Shown here in pieces: positions 31,026 to 42,216 of a stretch of 64,000 nucleotides of DNA. The stretch spans positions 3,658,001-3,722,000 of the forward strand of contig NZ_CP045720.1 in the NCBI RefSeq assembly GCF_009646115.1, in the 5' to 3' direction. This stretch comes from Pantoea eucalypti. Its GTDB lineage: Bacteria > Pseudomonadota > Gammaproteobacteria > Enterobacterales > Enterobacteriaceae. Made by a program: the position numbers and the translations under genes. Under the pieces are notes generated by a model. The model did no database searches. It saw only the letters and a program-made list of their open reading frames with translations, and was not told where the DNA came from. Numbering within the stretch: the first letter of the stretch is position 1; every line of letters starts with the position of its first letter.

Positions 31026-32153
31026 TCACGGCAGGTGCGGCAAACGCAGATACTCTTCGCTCTGCATCTCCTGAAGGCGGGATAAACAGCGCTGATATTC
31101 GAATTTCAGCCGCGTGCCCTGATAAATCTCGGTCAGTGACGTCTCCGCCGCGACTACCAGCTTCACATGACGTTCATAGAACTCATCGACCAGCGCCAGG
31201 AAACGGCGCGCCTGATCTTCGGTTTTATAGATCATCACCGGCACGTCATACAGCAGCACGCTGTGAAAACGGCGCGACAGCGCAATATAGTCATGCTGAC
31301 TGCGCCCTTCACCGCACAGGGTTTTGAAGTTAATCGCCAGCACGCCTTCGCTGACACCCAGCGTCGGCATCTGGCGGTGATTAATCTCCAGAACCGGCGC
31401 CGCTTCTGGCTGGCTGCCCGACAGCGCTTTAAACATCCGCGTCATTTCAGCGTGCGTTTCCGGGTTCAGCGGATAGTTCCACAAGTGTGCGGAGGTCAGC
31501 GTGCGCAACCGATAGTCGATACCGGCATCCACGTTCATCACATCACAGTGGCGTTTTATCTGCTCAATGGCTGGCAGGAAGCGTGCACGCTGCAGACCAT
31601 TGCGATAGAGATCGTCGGGCGGAATGTTCGAGGTGGCCACCAGTGCGATACCGCGTTCAAACAGCGCTTCCATCAGCGTGCCCAGTAGCATCGCATCCGT
31701 GATATCAGAGACAAAAAACTCATCAAAACAGAGGATGTCCGTTTCGGCTTTAAATTTGTCCGCGATAATCAGCAAGGGATCGCTCTGACCCTGGAGCTGC
31801 GTCAGCTCTTCATGCACCCGCAACATAAAGCGGTGAAAGTGCAGGCGCAGTTTTCGGTCGCCAGGAATAGACTGAAAAAAGAGATCCATGACCCAGGTCT
31901 TACCGCGCCCGACACCGCCCCACATATAGAGTCCACGTACCGGTTGCGGCGTCTCGTTTTTCTCTTTGCCGATCAATTTTGACAGGCGACCCAGCAGGCC
32001 AGATGCGGCTGGCGCGGCAGATTGTTGCCGGGCAACCAGCGCCTGCTGCAGCGCGTCTAAACGGGTAATTGCTTCGCGTTGTACGTCATCGGGCCTGAAT
32101 TCGCCCTGCGACAGCGCCTGCTCATAGCGTGCAAGCGGAGTTGAGGTTTGCAT
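31026..32153 (-). CDS. zapE: Cell division ATPase ZapE
   Basis: ZapE is an AFG1-like ATPase that binds FtsZ and is needed for division under low-oxygen or stress conditions. The 375-aa protein from the ATG at 32153 aligns with E. coli from its first residues. Walker A GGVGRGKTWVMDLFF lies near residue 79, Walker B DILCFDEFFVSDITD near 137, followed by sensor-type ATSNIPPDDLYRNGLQRARF. An in-frame ATG at 32189 would add 12 residues; neither start has a strong ribosome site. It lies upstream of rplM in the same direction. Confidence 0.94.
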   Translation of the reverse strand: MQTSTPLARYEQALSQGEFRPDDVQREAITRLDALQQALVARQQSAAPAASGLLGRLSKLIGKEKNETPQPVRGLYMWGGVGRGKTWVMDLFFQSIPGDRKLRLHFHRFMLRVHEELTQLQGQSDPLLIIADKFKAETDILCFDEFFVSDITDAMLLGTLMEALFERGIALVATSNIPPDDLYRNGLQRARFLPAIEQIKRHCDVMNVDAGIDYRLRTLTSAHLWNYPLNPETHAEMTRMFKALSGSQPEAAPVLEINHRQMPTLGVSEGVLAINFKTLCGEGRSQHDYIALSRRFHSVLLYDVPVMIYKTEDQARRFLALVDEFYERHVKLVVAAETSLTEIYQGTRLKFEYQRCLSRLQEMQSEEYLRLPHLP

Positions 32154-32331
32154 TGTTGTTTCAAAGTCCCTGAATGGTGTCTGATTCATACCACGGTTGC
32201 TGAAAAAAAGGCCGTTCTACACTAAGCCATGCTGCTCCAGAGTTCCACATCCATAAGATTAACGGGTATAGTGACTATTATTGAAATGGTGCAATGCCCT
32301 ACGGAACAATGGAAATAACACGGGAGTCATT

Positions 32332-32733
32332 ATGACCTGGGAATACGGGCTAATTGGTTTAGTGGTAGGTATTATTGTCGGCGCAGTCGCCATGCGTTTT
32401 GGCAACAAAAAGCTGCGTGAGCAGCGCAGCATGCAGTATGAGCTGGAAAAATCGAAAGCGGAGCTGGCTGATTATCGCGAAGAACTGACCAACCACTTCG
32501 CGCAGAGCGCGGAGCTGCTGGACAACATGGCGCGTGATTATCGTCAGCTCTATCAGCACATGGCAAAAGGCTCCAATGACCTGCTGCCAAATCTGCCTGG
32601 GCAGAAAAATCCGTTTGCGTATCAGCTGACTGAAGCTGAAGCGGATAACGATCAGGTCCCGGTGCAGATGCCGCGCGACTACTCTGAAGGCGCATCGGGT
32701 TTACTGCGTGGCGAGCGCCCTGCCCGCGACTAA
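32332..32733 (+). CDS. zapG: Z-ring associated protein ZapG (YhcB)
   Basis: The 133-aa protein has one N-terminal transmembrane helix (YGLIGLVVGIIVGAVAMRF, residues 5-23) followed by a long coiled coil (KKLREQRSMQYELEKSKAEL onwards) and a disordered tail, the DUF1043 family layout. It takes part in envelope biogenesis and division. The ATG at 32332 follows CGGGAGTCAT; an upstream in-frame ATG is rejected because it adds residues without homology. Divergent from zapE. Confidence 0.94.
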   Translation: MTWEYGLIGLVVGIIVGAVAMRFGNKKLREQRSMQYELEKSKAELADYREELTNHFAQSAELLDNMARDYRQLYQHMAKGSNDLLPNLPGQKNPFAYQLTEAEADNDQVPVQMPRDYSEGASGLLRGERPARD

Positions 32734-32843
32734 TCTTTTTGGGGCGCAGCCTGTCTGCGCCCACTGAATTTGCGAACCCTGACCGCAAACGACTGTCACA
32801 TTGATTAATTCCTCCCACCTTTTGCAGCGAGAGCGTTGTAGCA

Positions 32844-34217
32844 ATGAAAAAACAAGCACGCCTGTTTAGCGCATTAGCCCTGAGTATTGGGATGAGTCTT
32901 GCCGCCGCGCCAGACGCGATGGCAACGCTGCCAGCACAAATTGCGGGACAGCCGCTGCCGAGTCTGGCGCCGATGCTGGAGAAAGTGTTACCCGCCGTGG
33001 TCAGTGTTCACGTGGAAGGCACCGATTCAGGTGCACAGGCTCAGGATATTCCTGAACCGCTTAAGCGCTTTTTCGGCCAGATGCCTGGCGGGAATAGCCA
33101 GCCTCAACCGTTTGAAGGTCTGGGATCTGGCGTCATTATTGATGCCGCCAAAGGTTACGTACTGACCAACAATCATGTGGTCAACGGTGCTGATAAGATC
33201 AGCGTACAGCTTGGCGACGGCAGCGAATATGACGCCAAACTGATCGGCCATGATGAGCAGACCGATATCGCGCTGATTCAGATTCAGGGCGCGAAAAACC
33301 TTACGCAGGTGAAAGTTGCGGATTCTGATCAGCTGAAAGTGGGCGACTTCGCGGTGGCGATCGGTAACCCGTTTGGTCTGGGACAGACCGCCACGTCCGG
33401 GATTATCTCTGCGCTGGGCCGTAGCGGCCTGAACCTGGAAGGGCTGGAAAACTTTATTCAGACCGATGCTGCGATTAACCGCGGTAACTCAGGCGGTGCG
33501 CTGGTCAATCTTAACGGCGAGCTGATCGGTATCAATACCGCTATTCTCGCCTCCAGCGGCGGAAACATCGGTATCGGCTTCGCCATTCCCAGTGATATGG
33601 CGATGAACCTCGCGCAGCAGCTGATCAAGTTCGGTGAAGTGAAGCGTGGTCAGCTGGGTATTAAAGGCACTGAAATGACGGCCGATATGGCTAAGGCCTT
33701 TAATGTCGATGCGCAGCGCGGTGCCTTTGTTTCTGAAGTCTTACCGCAGTCTGCCGCACAGAAAGCGGGCGTGAAGTCAGGCGATATTATTACGTCCATC
33801 AACGATAAGCCGATTACCAGCTTCGCTGAGTTGCGCGTAAAAGTCGGCACCACACCGCCAGGCGAACAGGTCAAACTCGGCCTGCTGCGTGAAGGGAAAC
33901 CGTTAACGGTTACCGTCACGCTGGAGCAGAGCGCCCAGACTACTGCGAGCGCACAGCTGATGTCCCCTGCGCTTCAGGGCGCAACCCTGAGTGATGGACA
34001 GACGAAAACCGGGGATAAAGGCGTGAAGGTCGATACCATCGAGAAAGGCACACCCGCTGAGCAGGTGGGTCTGCAGAAAGATGATGTGATTATCGGTGTT
34101 AACCGCAACCGGGTTCAGACCATTGCTGAAATGCGTAAAATACTGGAGGGTAAACCGCCGGTGCTGGCTCTGAATGTAGTGCGTGGCGATGAAAGTATCT
34201 ATCTGTTGTTGAGATAA
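32844..34217 (+). CDS. degQ: Periplasmic serine endoprotease DegQ
   Basis: The 457-aa precursor has a signal peptide (about residues 1-27, ending near DAMA), a trypsin-like domain with the catalytic triad in LTNNHVV (His), EQTDIALIQI (Asp) and INRGNSGGALVN (Ser), and two PDZ domains (about 260-350 and 385-457). DegQ degrades misfolded periplasmic proteins and can act as a chaperone in large cages. Length is within two residues of E. coli. degS follows 89 bp on, with a stable hairpin between them. Confidence 0.96.
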   Translation: MKKQARLFSALALSIGMSLAAAPDAMATLPAQIAGQPLPSLAPMLEKVLPAVVSVHVEGTDSGAQAQDIPEPLKRFFGQMPGGNSQPQPFEGLGSGVIIDAAKGYVLTNNHVVNGADKISVQLGDGSEYDAKLIGHDEQTDIALIQIQGAKNLTQVKVADSDQLKVGDFAVAIGNPFGLGQTATSGIISALGRSGLNLEGLENFIQTDAAINRGNSGGALVNLNGELIGINTAILASSGGNIGIGFAIPSDMAMNLAQQLIKFGEVKRGQLGIKGTEMTADMAKAFNVDAQRGAFVSEVLPQSAAQKAGVKSGDIITSINDKPITSFAELRVKVGTTPPGEQVKLGLLREGKPLTVTVTLEQSAQTTASAQLMSPALQGATLSDGQTKTGDKGVKVDTIEKGTPAEQVGLQKDDVIIGVNRNRVQTIAEMRKILEGKPPVLALNVVRGDESIYLLLR

Positions 34218-34229
34218 ACCTCGCATTAC

Positions 34230-34259
34230 GGCGGACACAAGCACGTGTGTGTCCGCCGC
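34230..34259 (+). terminator. Hairpin between degQ and degS
   Basis: An 11-bp stem CGGCGGACACA/TGTGTCCGCCG lies 13 bp after the degQ stop. No T run follows, so it may protect the degQ mRNA 3' end or attenuate rather than terminate. Confidence 0.55.
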
Positions 34260-34306
34260 TCTCATGCTATTCTCCCCTGCGATCTCCCCTGGCGTGATTT
34301 AACACC

Positions 34307-35368
34307 ATGTTTCTTAAACTCTTGCGTGCCGTGGTGCTGGGCCTGATTGTGGCGGGTATTTTGCTCGCAGCACTGCCTGCACTGCGTATGGGCAGCGACG
34401 CCCTTTATAACCACGAAAATATTACCGACGAAACGCCCTTTAGCTTCAATCAAGGGGTGCGACGCGCCGTGCCTGCTGTCGTGAACGTTTACAATCGCAG
34501 CGCCCACACCAACAACAATCGTGGGATCACTACCCTGGGTTCAGGGGTGATCATGAATGTTAAAGGCTACATCCTTACCAACAAGCATGTTATCAACAAT
34601 GCTGATCAGATCATCGTGGCGCTGCAGGATGGCCGCTTCTTTGAAGCGACGCTGGTGGGTTCCGATGGAATGACCGACCTGGCGGTTCTCAAGATTACGG
34701 CCTCCGGCCTGCCGGTTATCCCGATTAATCCAAACCGTCAGCCGCACATTGGTGATGTGGTGATGGCGATCGGCAATCCTTACAACCTCGGTCAGACGGT
34801 GACGCAGGGCATTATCAGCGCCACGGGCCGCGTAGGTCTGAGTTCGTCAGGCCGACAGAACTTCCTGCAGACCGATGCCTCAATCAACCAGGGTAACTCC
34901 GGCGGTGCGCTGATTAACTCGCTCGGCGAGCTGATGGGTATTAATACCCTGACCTTTGATAAGAGCAATGATGGTGAAACACCGGAAGGAATTGGTTTCG
35001 CCATTCCAACGGTCTTAGCCTCAAAAATCATGGATAAGCTGATTCGTGATGGTCGGGTCATCCGCGGCTATATCGGCATTACCGGGCGTGAGTTACCGCC
35101 GCTGCATGGACAGGGCAGCAATCTGGATCGGGTTCAGGGCATTATTGTCAGTGTGGTCACACCAGACGGGCCCGCAGATAAAGCCGGGATTCAGGCCAAC
35201 GATGTGCTGCTCAGTGTAAACGGCAAGCCGGCCATCTCCGCACAGGAGACGATGGATCAGGTGGCAGAAATTCGCCCGGGTTCAGTGATTGAGGTGCAGG
35301 TGCTGCGCAACGATCAGAAACTGACGCTGCCGGTGACCATTCAGGAATTTCCGGACAATAGTAACTAG
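34307..35368 (+). CDS. degS: Outer-membrane stress sensor protease DegS
   Basis: DegS is the inner-membrane-anchored protease that cuts RseA when its PDZ domain binds exposed porin C-termini, starting the sigma-E response. The 353-aa protein has an N-terminal anchor (LLRAVVLGLIVAGILLAALP, residues 4-23), a protease domain with ILTNKHVI (His), GMTDLAVLKI (Asp) and INQGNSGGALIN (Ser), and one PDZ domain from about residue 255. In E. coli mdh lies downstream; here epmA does, marking a rearrangement. Confidence 0.96.
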   Translation: MFLKLLRAVVLGLIVAGILLAALPALRMGSDALYNHENITDETPFSFNQGVRRAVPAVVNVYNRSAHTNNNRGITTLGSGVIMNVKGYILTNKHVINNADQIIVALQDGRFFEATLVGSDGMTDLAVLKITASGLPVIPINPNRQPHIGDVVMAIGNPYNLGQTVTQGIISATGRVGLSSSGRQNFLQTDASINQGNSGGALINSLGELMGINTLTFDKSNDGETPEGIGFAIPTVLASKIMDKLIRDGRVIRGYIGITGRELPPLHGQGSNLDRVQGIIVSVVTPDGPADKAGIQANDVLLSVNGKPAISAQETMDQVAEIRPGSVIEVQVLRNDQKLTLPVTIQEFPDNSN

Positions 35369-35377
35369 CTAAAACCG

Positions 35378-35453
35378 GAGCCAGGTCAGGGATGGCCCAG
35401 CTGATCGAAAAGAAGGCCGCCATCCATGGCGGTCGGCCTCGCCATCCTGGCTC
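35378..35453. repeat. Nested inverted repeats at the degS-epmA junction
   Basis: Outer arms GAGCCAGG (35378-35385) and CCTGGCTC (35446-35453) enclose an inner stem GCCGCCAT/ATGGCGGT (35416-35423, 35426-35433). The inner hairpin could work as a weak terminator for both converging genes, but lacks a T run. It lies where two gene blocks that are separate in E. coli meet. Confidence 0.6.
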
Positions 35454-35519
35454 GGACGCTTTGCTCTTCATCCGGGCCAACCCTTCCCCACTATTCCGTC
35501 ACCGTTTGTGAATAAACGA

Positions 35520-36497
35520 TTAGCAGCGATCCACCGGAAACGCGATCACGTCACTCAATGACTCCGCTTTCAACGCCAGCATGATCAGACGATCAACACC
35601 CAGCGCGACCCCCGAACAGGCTGGCATACCATGCGCCAGTGCATCCAGCAGATAAGTATCAATGGGATGTACAGGCAGGCCACGCGCCGCACGGCGACGG
35701 TTATCCTGCTCGAAGCGCTGACGCTGCTCACGGCTATCGGTCAGTTCACGAAAACCGTTCGCCAGCTCAATGCCCTTGTAATAGACCTCGAAGCGCTCAG
35801 CCACACGGTGATCTTCAGTACTGATCTCCGCCAGTGCTGCCTGGCTGGCCGGGAAATGATAAACGAAGCAGGGTTTATCCTGACCAATCTTCGGTTCCAC
35901 GCCCAGCATAAACAGCAGCATCAGTAAGGTATCGCGATCTTCTTCTGCGCGCGCCAGCTCGCCTTCACCCAGCTTCTCAGCCGCTTCACGTAACTGCGCT
36001 TTATCCGCAGACAGCGGGTCCAGCTCCAGATGACGGATAAACGCCTGCTGATAAGAGAGCGACTCTGCGCTGTCACACTCCAGCACCTGCTGCATCAGAT
36101 CGTCGACTTCATTCATCAGGCGGTACATGTCGTAATGCGGACGATACCACTCCAGCATGGTGAATTCGGGGTTGTGGTGACGTCCCGCCTCTTCATTGCG
36201 GAAGCTGCGCGCCATCTGGTAAATCGGGCCACTGCCTGCCGCCAGCAGGCGCTTCATATGGTATTCCGGGCTGGTCATCAGCCAGAGATCGCGCCCCTGC
36301 GCCGCGCCAGGCCCGACAAAACGCGTCTGGAATGGCACCAGATGGATATCGGTAATCGTTGCCTGACTCATCGCCGGCGTATCCACTTCCAGCACGCCGC
36401 GATCGGCAAAGAAACGACGCACTTCAGCTAAAATAGCGGCGCGTTTTAACAAATTGGCGATGGATGCGCTTGGTTGCCAGCTTGCCGTTTCGCTCAT
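35520..36497 (-). CDS. epmA: EF-P (R)-beta-lysine ligase EpmA
   Basis: EpmA (PoxA/GenX) attaches (R)-beta-lysine to Lys34 of EF-P. The 325-aa enzyme resembles the class II lysyl-tRNA synthetase catalytic core without the anticodon-binding domain: [22 protein letters not shown] (motif 2) and [14 protein letters not shown] (motif 3) are clear. Length equals E. coli. Its substrate gene efp and partner epmB lie 1-2 kb away. It is divergent from blc; in E. coli frdABCD adjoins epmA but not here. Confidence 0.96.
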   Translation of the reverse strand: MSETASWQPSASIANLLKRAAILAEVRRFFADRGVLEVDTPAMSQATITDIHLVPFQTRFVGPGAAQGRDLWLMTSPEYHMKRLLAAGSGPIYQMARSFRNEEAGRHHNPEFTMLEWYRPHYDMYRLMNEVDDLMQQVLECDSAESLSYQQAFIRHLELDPLSADKAQLREAAEKLGEGELARAEEDRDTLLMLLFMLGVEPKIGQDKPCFVYHFPASQAALAEISTEDHRVAERFEVYYKGIELANGFRELTDSREQRQRFEQDNRRRAARGLPVHPIDTYLLDALAHGMPACSGVALGVDRLIMLALKAESLSDVIAFPVDRC

Positions 36498-36632
36498 GGT
36501 GATGACTCCTGATACAAATTAGGGTGGGAAGTCTACCTGCAATGCATGTGGCAAACAATCTCGCGCCTATGCTGCCAATAACAGCGTTTCAGCTTCTATA
36601 CTTAAGCGGTTAAATCACAAAGGAATCCCACT

Positions 36633-37157
36633 ATGTCTCCATGGAAAACAGTTGTTGCCAGCCTGAGTGCTTTTCTCTCAGTCGCCTGCAGTACCACGCC
36701 GCCAAAAAACGTCACGGTCATAGATAACTTCGACAGCCAGCGCTACCTTGGTCAGTGGTATGAGATTGCCCGCCTTAATCACCCTTTTGAGCGCGGCCTT
36801 GAACAGGTAACGGCAAACTACAGCCCACGTGATGATGGCGGTCTGAAAGTGATCAATCGTGGCTACAACGTTAAAAAGCAGCGCTGGCAGGAGAGCGTGG
36901 GCAAAGCCTATTTCACTGGTGAGCCACAGCGTGCATCCCTGAAGGTCTCTTTCTTTGGCCCCTTCTACGGCGGCTACAACGTTATCGCACTGGATCCCGA
37001 TTATCGCTATGCGATGGTGTGCGGCCCGAATCGCCACTATCTCTGGATACTGTCACGCACACCGCAGCTGGAGCCGGGCGTCAAAGAGAAACTGGTTGAA
37101 CAGGCACGTCAGAACGGTTTCCCGGTGGAAGAGTTAATCTGGGTAAAACAGAAATAG
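36633..37157 (+). CDS. blc: Outer-membrane lipoprotein Blc (lipocalin)
   Basis: The 174-aa precursor has a lipoprotein signal ending in LSVACS (Cys19 lipidated) and a lipocalin barrel with the first signature YLGQWYEIARLNHPFERG and later ALDPDYRYAMVCGPNRHYLWILSR. Bacterial lipocalin binds lysophospholipids at the outer membrane and is stress-induced through RpoS in E. coli. It is transcribed toward the convergent ecnB. Confidence 0.95.
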   Translation: MSPWKTVVASLSAFLSVACSTTPPKNVTVIDNFDSQRYLGQWYEIARLNHPFERGLEQVTANYSPRDDGGLKVINRGYNVKKQRWQESVGKAYFTGEPQRASLKVSFFGPFYGGYNVIALDPDYRYAMVCGPNRHYLWILSRTPQLEPGVKEKLVEQARQNGFPVEELIWVKQK

Positions 37158-37212
37158 TGCAAAAGCTGGCAAGCCGGTACGAAAAGCATTTCGTACCGGT
37201 TGGAATAACAGG

Positions 37213-37347
37213 TTACTTAGTGCTGTTCTGAATCGCCTGGCCACCCGCTTCGACATCTTCACCGACGCCACGTGTTGTATTACACGCCGTCAGCAGAGAA
37301 GAGAGCACCAGTACAGAGAAGATTGCGGCAATACTTTTCTTTAACAT
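37213..37347 (-). CDS. ecnB: Entericidin B-type small lipoprotein
   Basis: A 44-aa reading frame from the ATG at 37347 (ribosome site AAGGAC) gives [20 protein letters not shown] then [20 protein letters not shown]. The lipobox LLTAC makes Cys24 or so the lipidated residue, leaving a mature peptide of about 20 aa. It matches recalled E. coli EcnB closely. EcnB is described as a small membrane-active lipoprotein antagonised by EcnA and induced in stationary phase. Confidence 0.92.
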   Translation of the reverse strand: MLKKSIAAIFSVLVLSSLLTACNTTRGVGEDVEAGGQAIQNSTK

Positions 37348-37448
37348 AACAATGTCCTTTTTGATGGATGTAAAGTACAGCGCTTTAAGCATAGCCGGAT
37401 TTACGGCAGTTGCTGCTGGCGGGACTCTAAAAAAGACAATCCGTTAGG

Positions 37449-37580
37449 TCATTTTGCCGCACGGGAAATGGCACCACCTAAGTGGGAGACGTCTTCGCCA
37501 AAACCGTGGAATGTGTTGCAGGCGCTTAACGCAGAAGAGACCAGCAACGCGAACGCGATTAATTTTGCCAGCTTGATCAT
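37449..37580 (-). CDS. ecnA: Entericidin A-type small lipoprotein
   Basis: A 43-aa reading frame from the ATG at 37580 gives MIKLAKLIAFALLVSSALSA followed by CNTFHGFGEDVSHLGGAISR and AAK. The lipobox ALSAC and the GFGED-HLG-ISRAA pattern match recalled E. coli EcnA. It lies between efp and ecnB, all in the same direction, with about 100 bp before ecnB. EcnA is regarded as the antidote lipoprotein to EcnB. Confidence 0.92.
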   Translation of the reverse strand: MIKLAKLIAFALLVSSALSACNTFHGFGEDVSHLGGAISRAAK

Positions 37581-37631
37581 TTTTTTCTCTCAGACAAGAA
37601 AAAGGCGCATCCGGAGATGCGCCTGCGAATC

Positions 37632-38198
37632 TTATTTCACGCGTGACACGTATTCGCCAGAGCGGGTGTCAACTTTGACCACTTCGCCCTCTTGCACGAA
37701 CAATGGCACTTTCACCACGGCGCCGGTAGACAGCTTGGCTGGCTTGCCGCCAGTACCCGCAGTATCACCTTTCAGGCCGGGATCGGTTTCGATAACTTCA
37801 GCTTCGATAAAGTTCGGCGGCTGAACGGCGATCGGGCGACCGTTCCACAGCGTAACGATACACTCAGCGTTATCCTGCAGCCATTTCGCTGCATCGTTTA
37901 CCGTTTTCTCTTCAACCTGGAACTGCTCAAAGCTTTCCGGGTGCATGAAGTGATAGAACTCACCGTCGTTGTACAGGTAGTTCAGGTTGGTATCTACAAC
38001 GTCTGCGCCTTCGGCGGAGTCGGTAGATTTAAAAGTTTTCTCAACGCGAGAACCCGTCAGCAGGCGACGCATTTTAACGCGTGCGAATGCCTGACCTTTA
38101 CCCGGTTTAACGAACTCACTGGATTCGATGGCATACGGCTCGCCTTCGAACATGATTTTAAGACCGGGACGGAAATCGTTGCTAGAATAAGTCGCCAT
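37632..38198 (-). CDS. efp: Translation elongation factor EF-P
   Basis: EF-P rescues ribosomes stalled at polyproline motifs. The 188-aa protein has three beta-barrel domains; the modified lysine is Lys34 in [14 protein letters not shown], and the C-terminus GEYVSRVK is typical. Length equals E. coli. It is divergent from epmB (43 bp between start codons), and epmA lies 1.1 kb downstream, so substrate, lysine aminomutase and ligase are encoded together. The hydroxylase EpmC is not in the window. Confidence 0.98.
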   Translation of the reverse strand: MATYSSNDFRPGLKIMFEGEPYAIESSEFVKPGKGQAFARVKMRRLLTGSRVEKTFKSTDSAEGADVVDTNLNYLYNDGEFYHFMHPESFEQFQVEEKTVNDAAKWLQDNAECIVTLWNGRPIAVQPPNFIEAEVIETDPGLKGDTAGTGGKPAKLSTGAVVKVPLFVQEGEVVKVDTRSGEYVSRVK

Positions 38199-38241
38199 GA
38201 AGGCCCTCTACGAAAATTGACACTGGTACTAAGCCAAAAAA

Positions 38242-39270
38242 ATGGCACACATTGTAACCCTAAAAACACCTTCCAGAGAAGATTGGTTGCAGCAACTTGC
38301 GGATGTTGTCACCGAACCTGATGAATTACTGCGGATTTTAGCCCTGGATCAGCACACCGAGCTGGCTGAAGGTGCGGATGCGCGGCGTCTTTTCGCCTTA
38401 CGGGTACCGCATGCGTTCATCCGCCGGATGAAAAAAGGCGATGCGCACGACCCACTGCTGCTTCAGGTACTGACCCGTCGCCAGGAATTCATCGATGCGC
38501 CAGGTTATAGCACCGATCCGCTCGATGAACAAAGCAACGTTGTGCCTGGATTGCTGCATAAATACCGAAACCGGGCATTATTGCTGGTAAAAGGCGGTTG
38601 TGCCGTTAACTGCCGCTACTGCTTCCGCCGTCATTTTCCCTATCAGGATAATCCCGGCAATAAGCGTAGCTGGCAGGCTGCACTGGACTATATCGCCGAA
38701 CATCCCGAGCTGGATGAGATCATTTTTTCCGGCGGCGATCCTCTGATGGCCAAAGATCATGAGCTCGCCTGGCTGATCGCCGCGCTGGAACAGATCCCGC
38801 ATCTCAAACGTCTGCGCATTCACAGCCGCTTACCGGTCGTTATACCAGCGCGTATTACCGATCAGCTCTGTCAGATGCTAAGCGATACCCGTCTGCAGGT
38901 GATTATGGTGACGCATATTAACCATGCGCAGGAGATTGATGAGGCGCTGCGTGAGTCGATGACCAGGCTGAAGCGTGCCGGTGTGACCCTGCTGAATCAG
39001 AGCGTGCTGCTGCGTGGCATCAATGATAATGCCCAGACGCTGGCTACTCTGAGCAATGCGCTGTTTGATGCCGGTATTCTGCCCTACTATCTGCACGTGC
39101 TGGACAAAGTCCAGGGCGCCGCGCATTTCTTTGTCTCAGACGACGAGGCACGCCAGCTGGTTCGGTCCCTGCTCTCACAGGTCTCCGGCTATCTGGTGCC
39201 AAAGCTGGCGCGTGAAATTGGCGGTGAGCCGAGTAAAACACCGTTAGATTTGCAGTTACGTCAGGAATAA
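38242..39270 (+). CDS. epmB: EF-P lysine 2,3-aminomutase EpmB
   Basis: EpmB is a radical SAM, PLP-dependent enzyme that converts L-lysine to (R)-beta-lysine for EF-P modification. The 342-aa protein has the radical SAM cluster motif CAVNCRYCFRR (C-x3-C-x2-C) near residue 120 and EIIFSGGDPLMAKD near 155. Length equals E. coli. It starts 43 bp from the efp start on the opposite strand and runs toward yjeI. Confidence 0.97.
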   Translation: MAHIVTLKTPSREDWLQQLADVVTEPDELLRILALDQHTELAEGADARRLFALRVPHAFIRRMKKGDAHDPLLLQVLTRRQEFIDAPGYSTDPLDEQSNVVPGLLHKYRNRALLLVKGGCAVNCRYCFRRHFPYQDNPGNKRSWQAALDYIAEHPELDEIIFSGGDPLMAKDHELAWLIAALEQIPHLKRLRIHSRLPVVIPARITDQLCQMLSDTRLQVIMVTHINHAQEIDEALRESMTRLKRAGVTLLNQSVLLRGINDNAQTLATLSNALFDAGILPYYLHVLDKVQGAAHFFVSDDEARQLVRSLLSQVSGYLVPKLAREIGGEPSKTPLDLQLRQE

Positions 39271-39296
39271 AAACGGCCAGCGCAAGGCTGGCCGGT
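39270..39296. terminator. Terminator between epmB and yjeI
   Basis: An 8-bp stem CGGCCAGC/GCTGGCCG (39274-39281, 39287-39294). The A run on its left gives a good T run on the minus strand, so it best serves yjeI; it may also slow readthrough from epmB. Confidence 0.75.
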
Positions 39297-39323
39297 TGAA
39301 TACGGTAGGATGCCCGACTCACA

Positions 39324-39671
39324 CTATGGGCACTTATAAACCTGGCCAGTCATTTTGCTGTCGAGTGGCGCGAACGCGGACAACAGATTCTGCGTCGGGC
39401 TGGTGGCACCATAAATCACGTTGCCGCCCATCTCGGCTGCACGATTGCGCAGATCATTGGCCGCACCACGCAGTGCGCTGGTTTCACCGCCTGCACCGCT
39501 CAGCCAGTTGCTCTGTGAGCCGGTGATATTGCCCAGAAGCTGACAGTTATTGCCAGGCTGCTGATCGGTAAACGTCACACGCTGCCCCGCTGAAGAGAGT
39601 TGCGTAGAGCTGCTGCAGCCCGCCAGCAATAACGCGCCAGCCGTCAGTCCGAGCAAGAGGTTAATCCGCAT
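39324..39671 (-). CDS. yjeI: DUF4156 lipoprotein YjeI
   Basis: The 115-aa product from the ATG at 39671 has a lipoprotein signal ending LLLAGCSSS (Cys near 19) and the DUF4156 body: NNCQLLGNITGSQSNWLSG, then RGAANDLRNRAAEMGGNVIYG and a C-terminal GQVYKCP. It matches E. coli YjeI in order and position (between epmB and groES-groEL), although here it is on the strand convergent with epmB. Function is unknown. An ATG 12 bp upstream (39683) is possible but GGGATT sits well for the chosen one. Confidence 0.9.
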   Translation of the reverse strand: MRINLLLGLTAGALLLAGCSSSTQLSSAGQRVTFTDQQPGNNCQLLGNITGSQSNWLSGAGGETSALRGAANDLRNRAAEMGGNVIYGATSPTQNLLSAFAPLDSKMTGQVYKCP

Positions 39672-39994
39672 TGTAATCCCCATTTATTATCATCAGAGTC
39701 GGGTGGCAGCGTAGCAGAAAAAGATCTCTTTTTTCTGAACATTCATTGCCTTAATCCCGTTATATCATCTTCATATTTCAAACTGTATTCAGGCCAGCAG
39801 AGTGGCGCGTCCCGGTAACTTACGATAATAAGTCCATCCGGCGAGGCGGCAGCAGTCAGCGTGCAGACAGCGGAAGATATCAAGAGGAAAGACGAACGAT
39901 TGCGACACTACTTATACTATTTTCCCGCCCAAAAGAAAAACCCCCGACCGTTTCCGATCGGGGGTTCTGTGATGACTTAAGCAGTCAACGGCAA
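39672..39994. other. Gap between yjeI and groL
   Basis: About 320 bp. The right end holds the groL terminator; the left part must hold the yjeI promoter. No reading frame or further element was recognised. Confidence 0.6.
39932..39966 (-). terminator. Terminator after groL
   Basis: A near-perfect 10-bp GC stem (CCCCCGACCG at 39941-39950 against CGATCGGGGG at 39955-39964, one mismatched pair) is followed on the minus strand by GTTTTTCTTTT. It lies 29 bp past the groL stop. Confidence 0.85.
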
Positions 39995-41680
<1,686 letters not shown>

Positions 41681-41693
41681 TTACGCGTAAAAA

Positions 41694-41987
41694 TTACGCT
41701 TCAACAACGGCCAGAATGTCGCTCTCAGAGATGATAAGCACCTCTTCGTTGTCGATTTTCTCGGTTTTAGCACCGTAACCTTCATTGAAGATCACGACGT
41801 CACCAACCTTCACGTCCAGCGGCTTAACGTCGCCACTCTCAAGGATGCGACCATTGCCGACAGCCAGAACTTCACCACGGGTGGATTTACCGGCTGCAGA
41901 ACCGGTCAGCACGATGCCGCCAGCTGATTTAGCTTCAACTTCTTTACGCTTGACGATGACGCGATCGTGCAATGGACGAATTTTCAT
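41694..41987 (-). CDS. groS: Co-chaperonin GroES
   Basis: The 97-aa protein from the ATG at 41987 (preceded by GGAGAGC) starts [20 protein letters not shown], has the mobile loop [20 protein letters not shown] that docks on GroEL, and ends DILAVVEA. Length equals E. coli. The longer in-frame start at 42014 adds non-homologous residues and is rejected. First gene of groS-groL. Confidence 0.99.
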   Translation of the reverse strand: MKIRPLHDRVIVKRKEVEAKSAGGIVLTGSAAGKSTRGEVLAVGNGRILESGDVKPLDVKVGDVVIFNEGYGAKTEKIDNEEVLIISESDILAVVEA

Positions 41988-42070
41988 TTGATAGCTCTCC
42001 TTTGAGAAGTCCAATCATTCAGTTTTGGGGTTGAACACCGGGCTGCATGGCTTCCGGCCTCGTGACCAGA

Positions 42071-42104
42071 GAGATAGGGCCGCCACCACCCACTTTCAAG
42101 GGGG
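42071..42104 (-). promoter_or_regulatory. Sigma32 heat-shock promoter of groS-groL
   Basis: On the minus strand the -35 CCCCCTTGAAAG (42093-42104) and -10 GGCCCTATCTC (42071-42081), about 11-12 bases apart, match the sigma32 pattern CTTGAAA / CCCCATNT and the recalled E. coli groE promoter, including the downstream CTCTGGTCAC. Confidence 0.85.
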
Positions 42105-42216
42105 CGGACAACAAATTTTTTTATCCGGATGTGATAAGTGGTGACTTTTTAAACAGATGATGGGGTAAATAAAAAACGCAACCCGGAGGTTGCGCTTTCA
42201 GAGGCTTAAACTGCGG

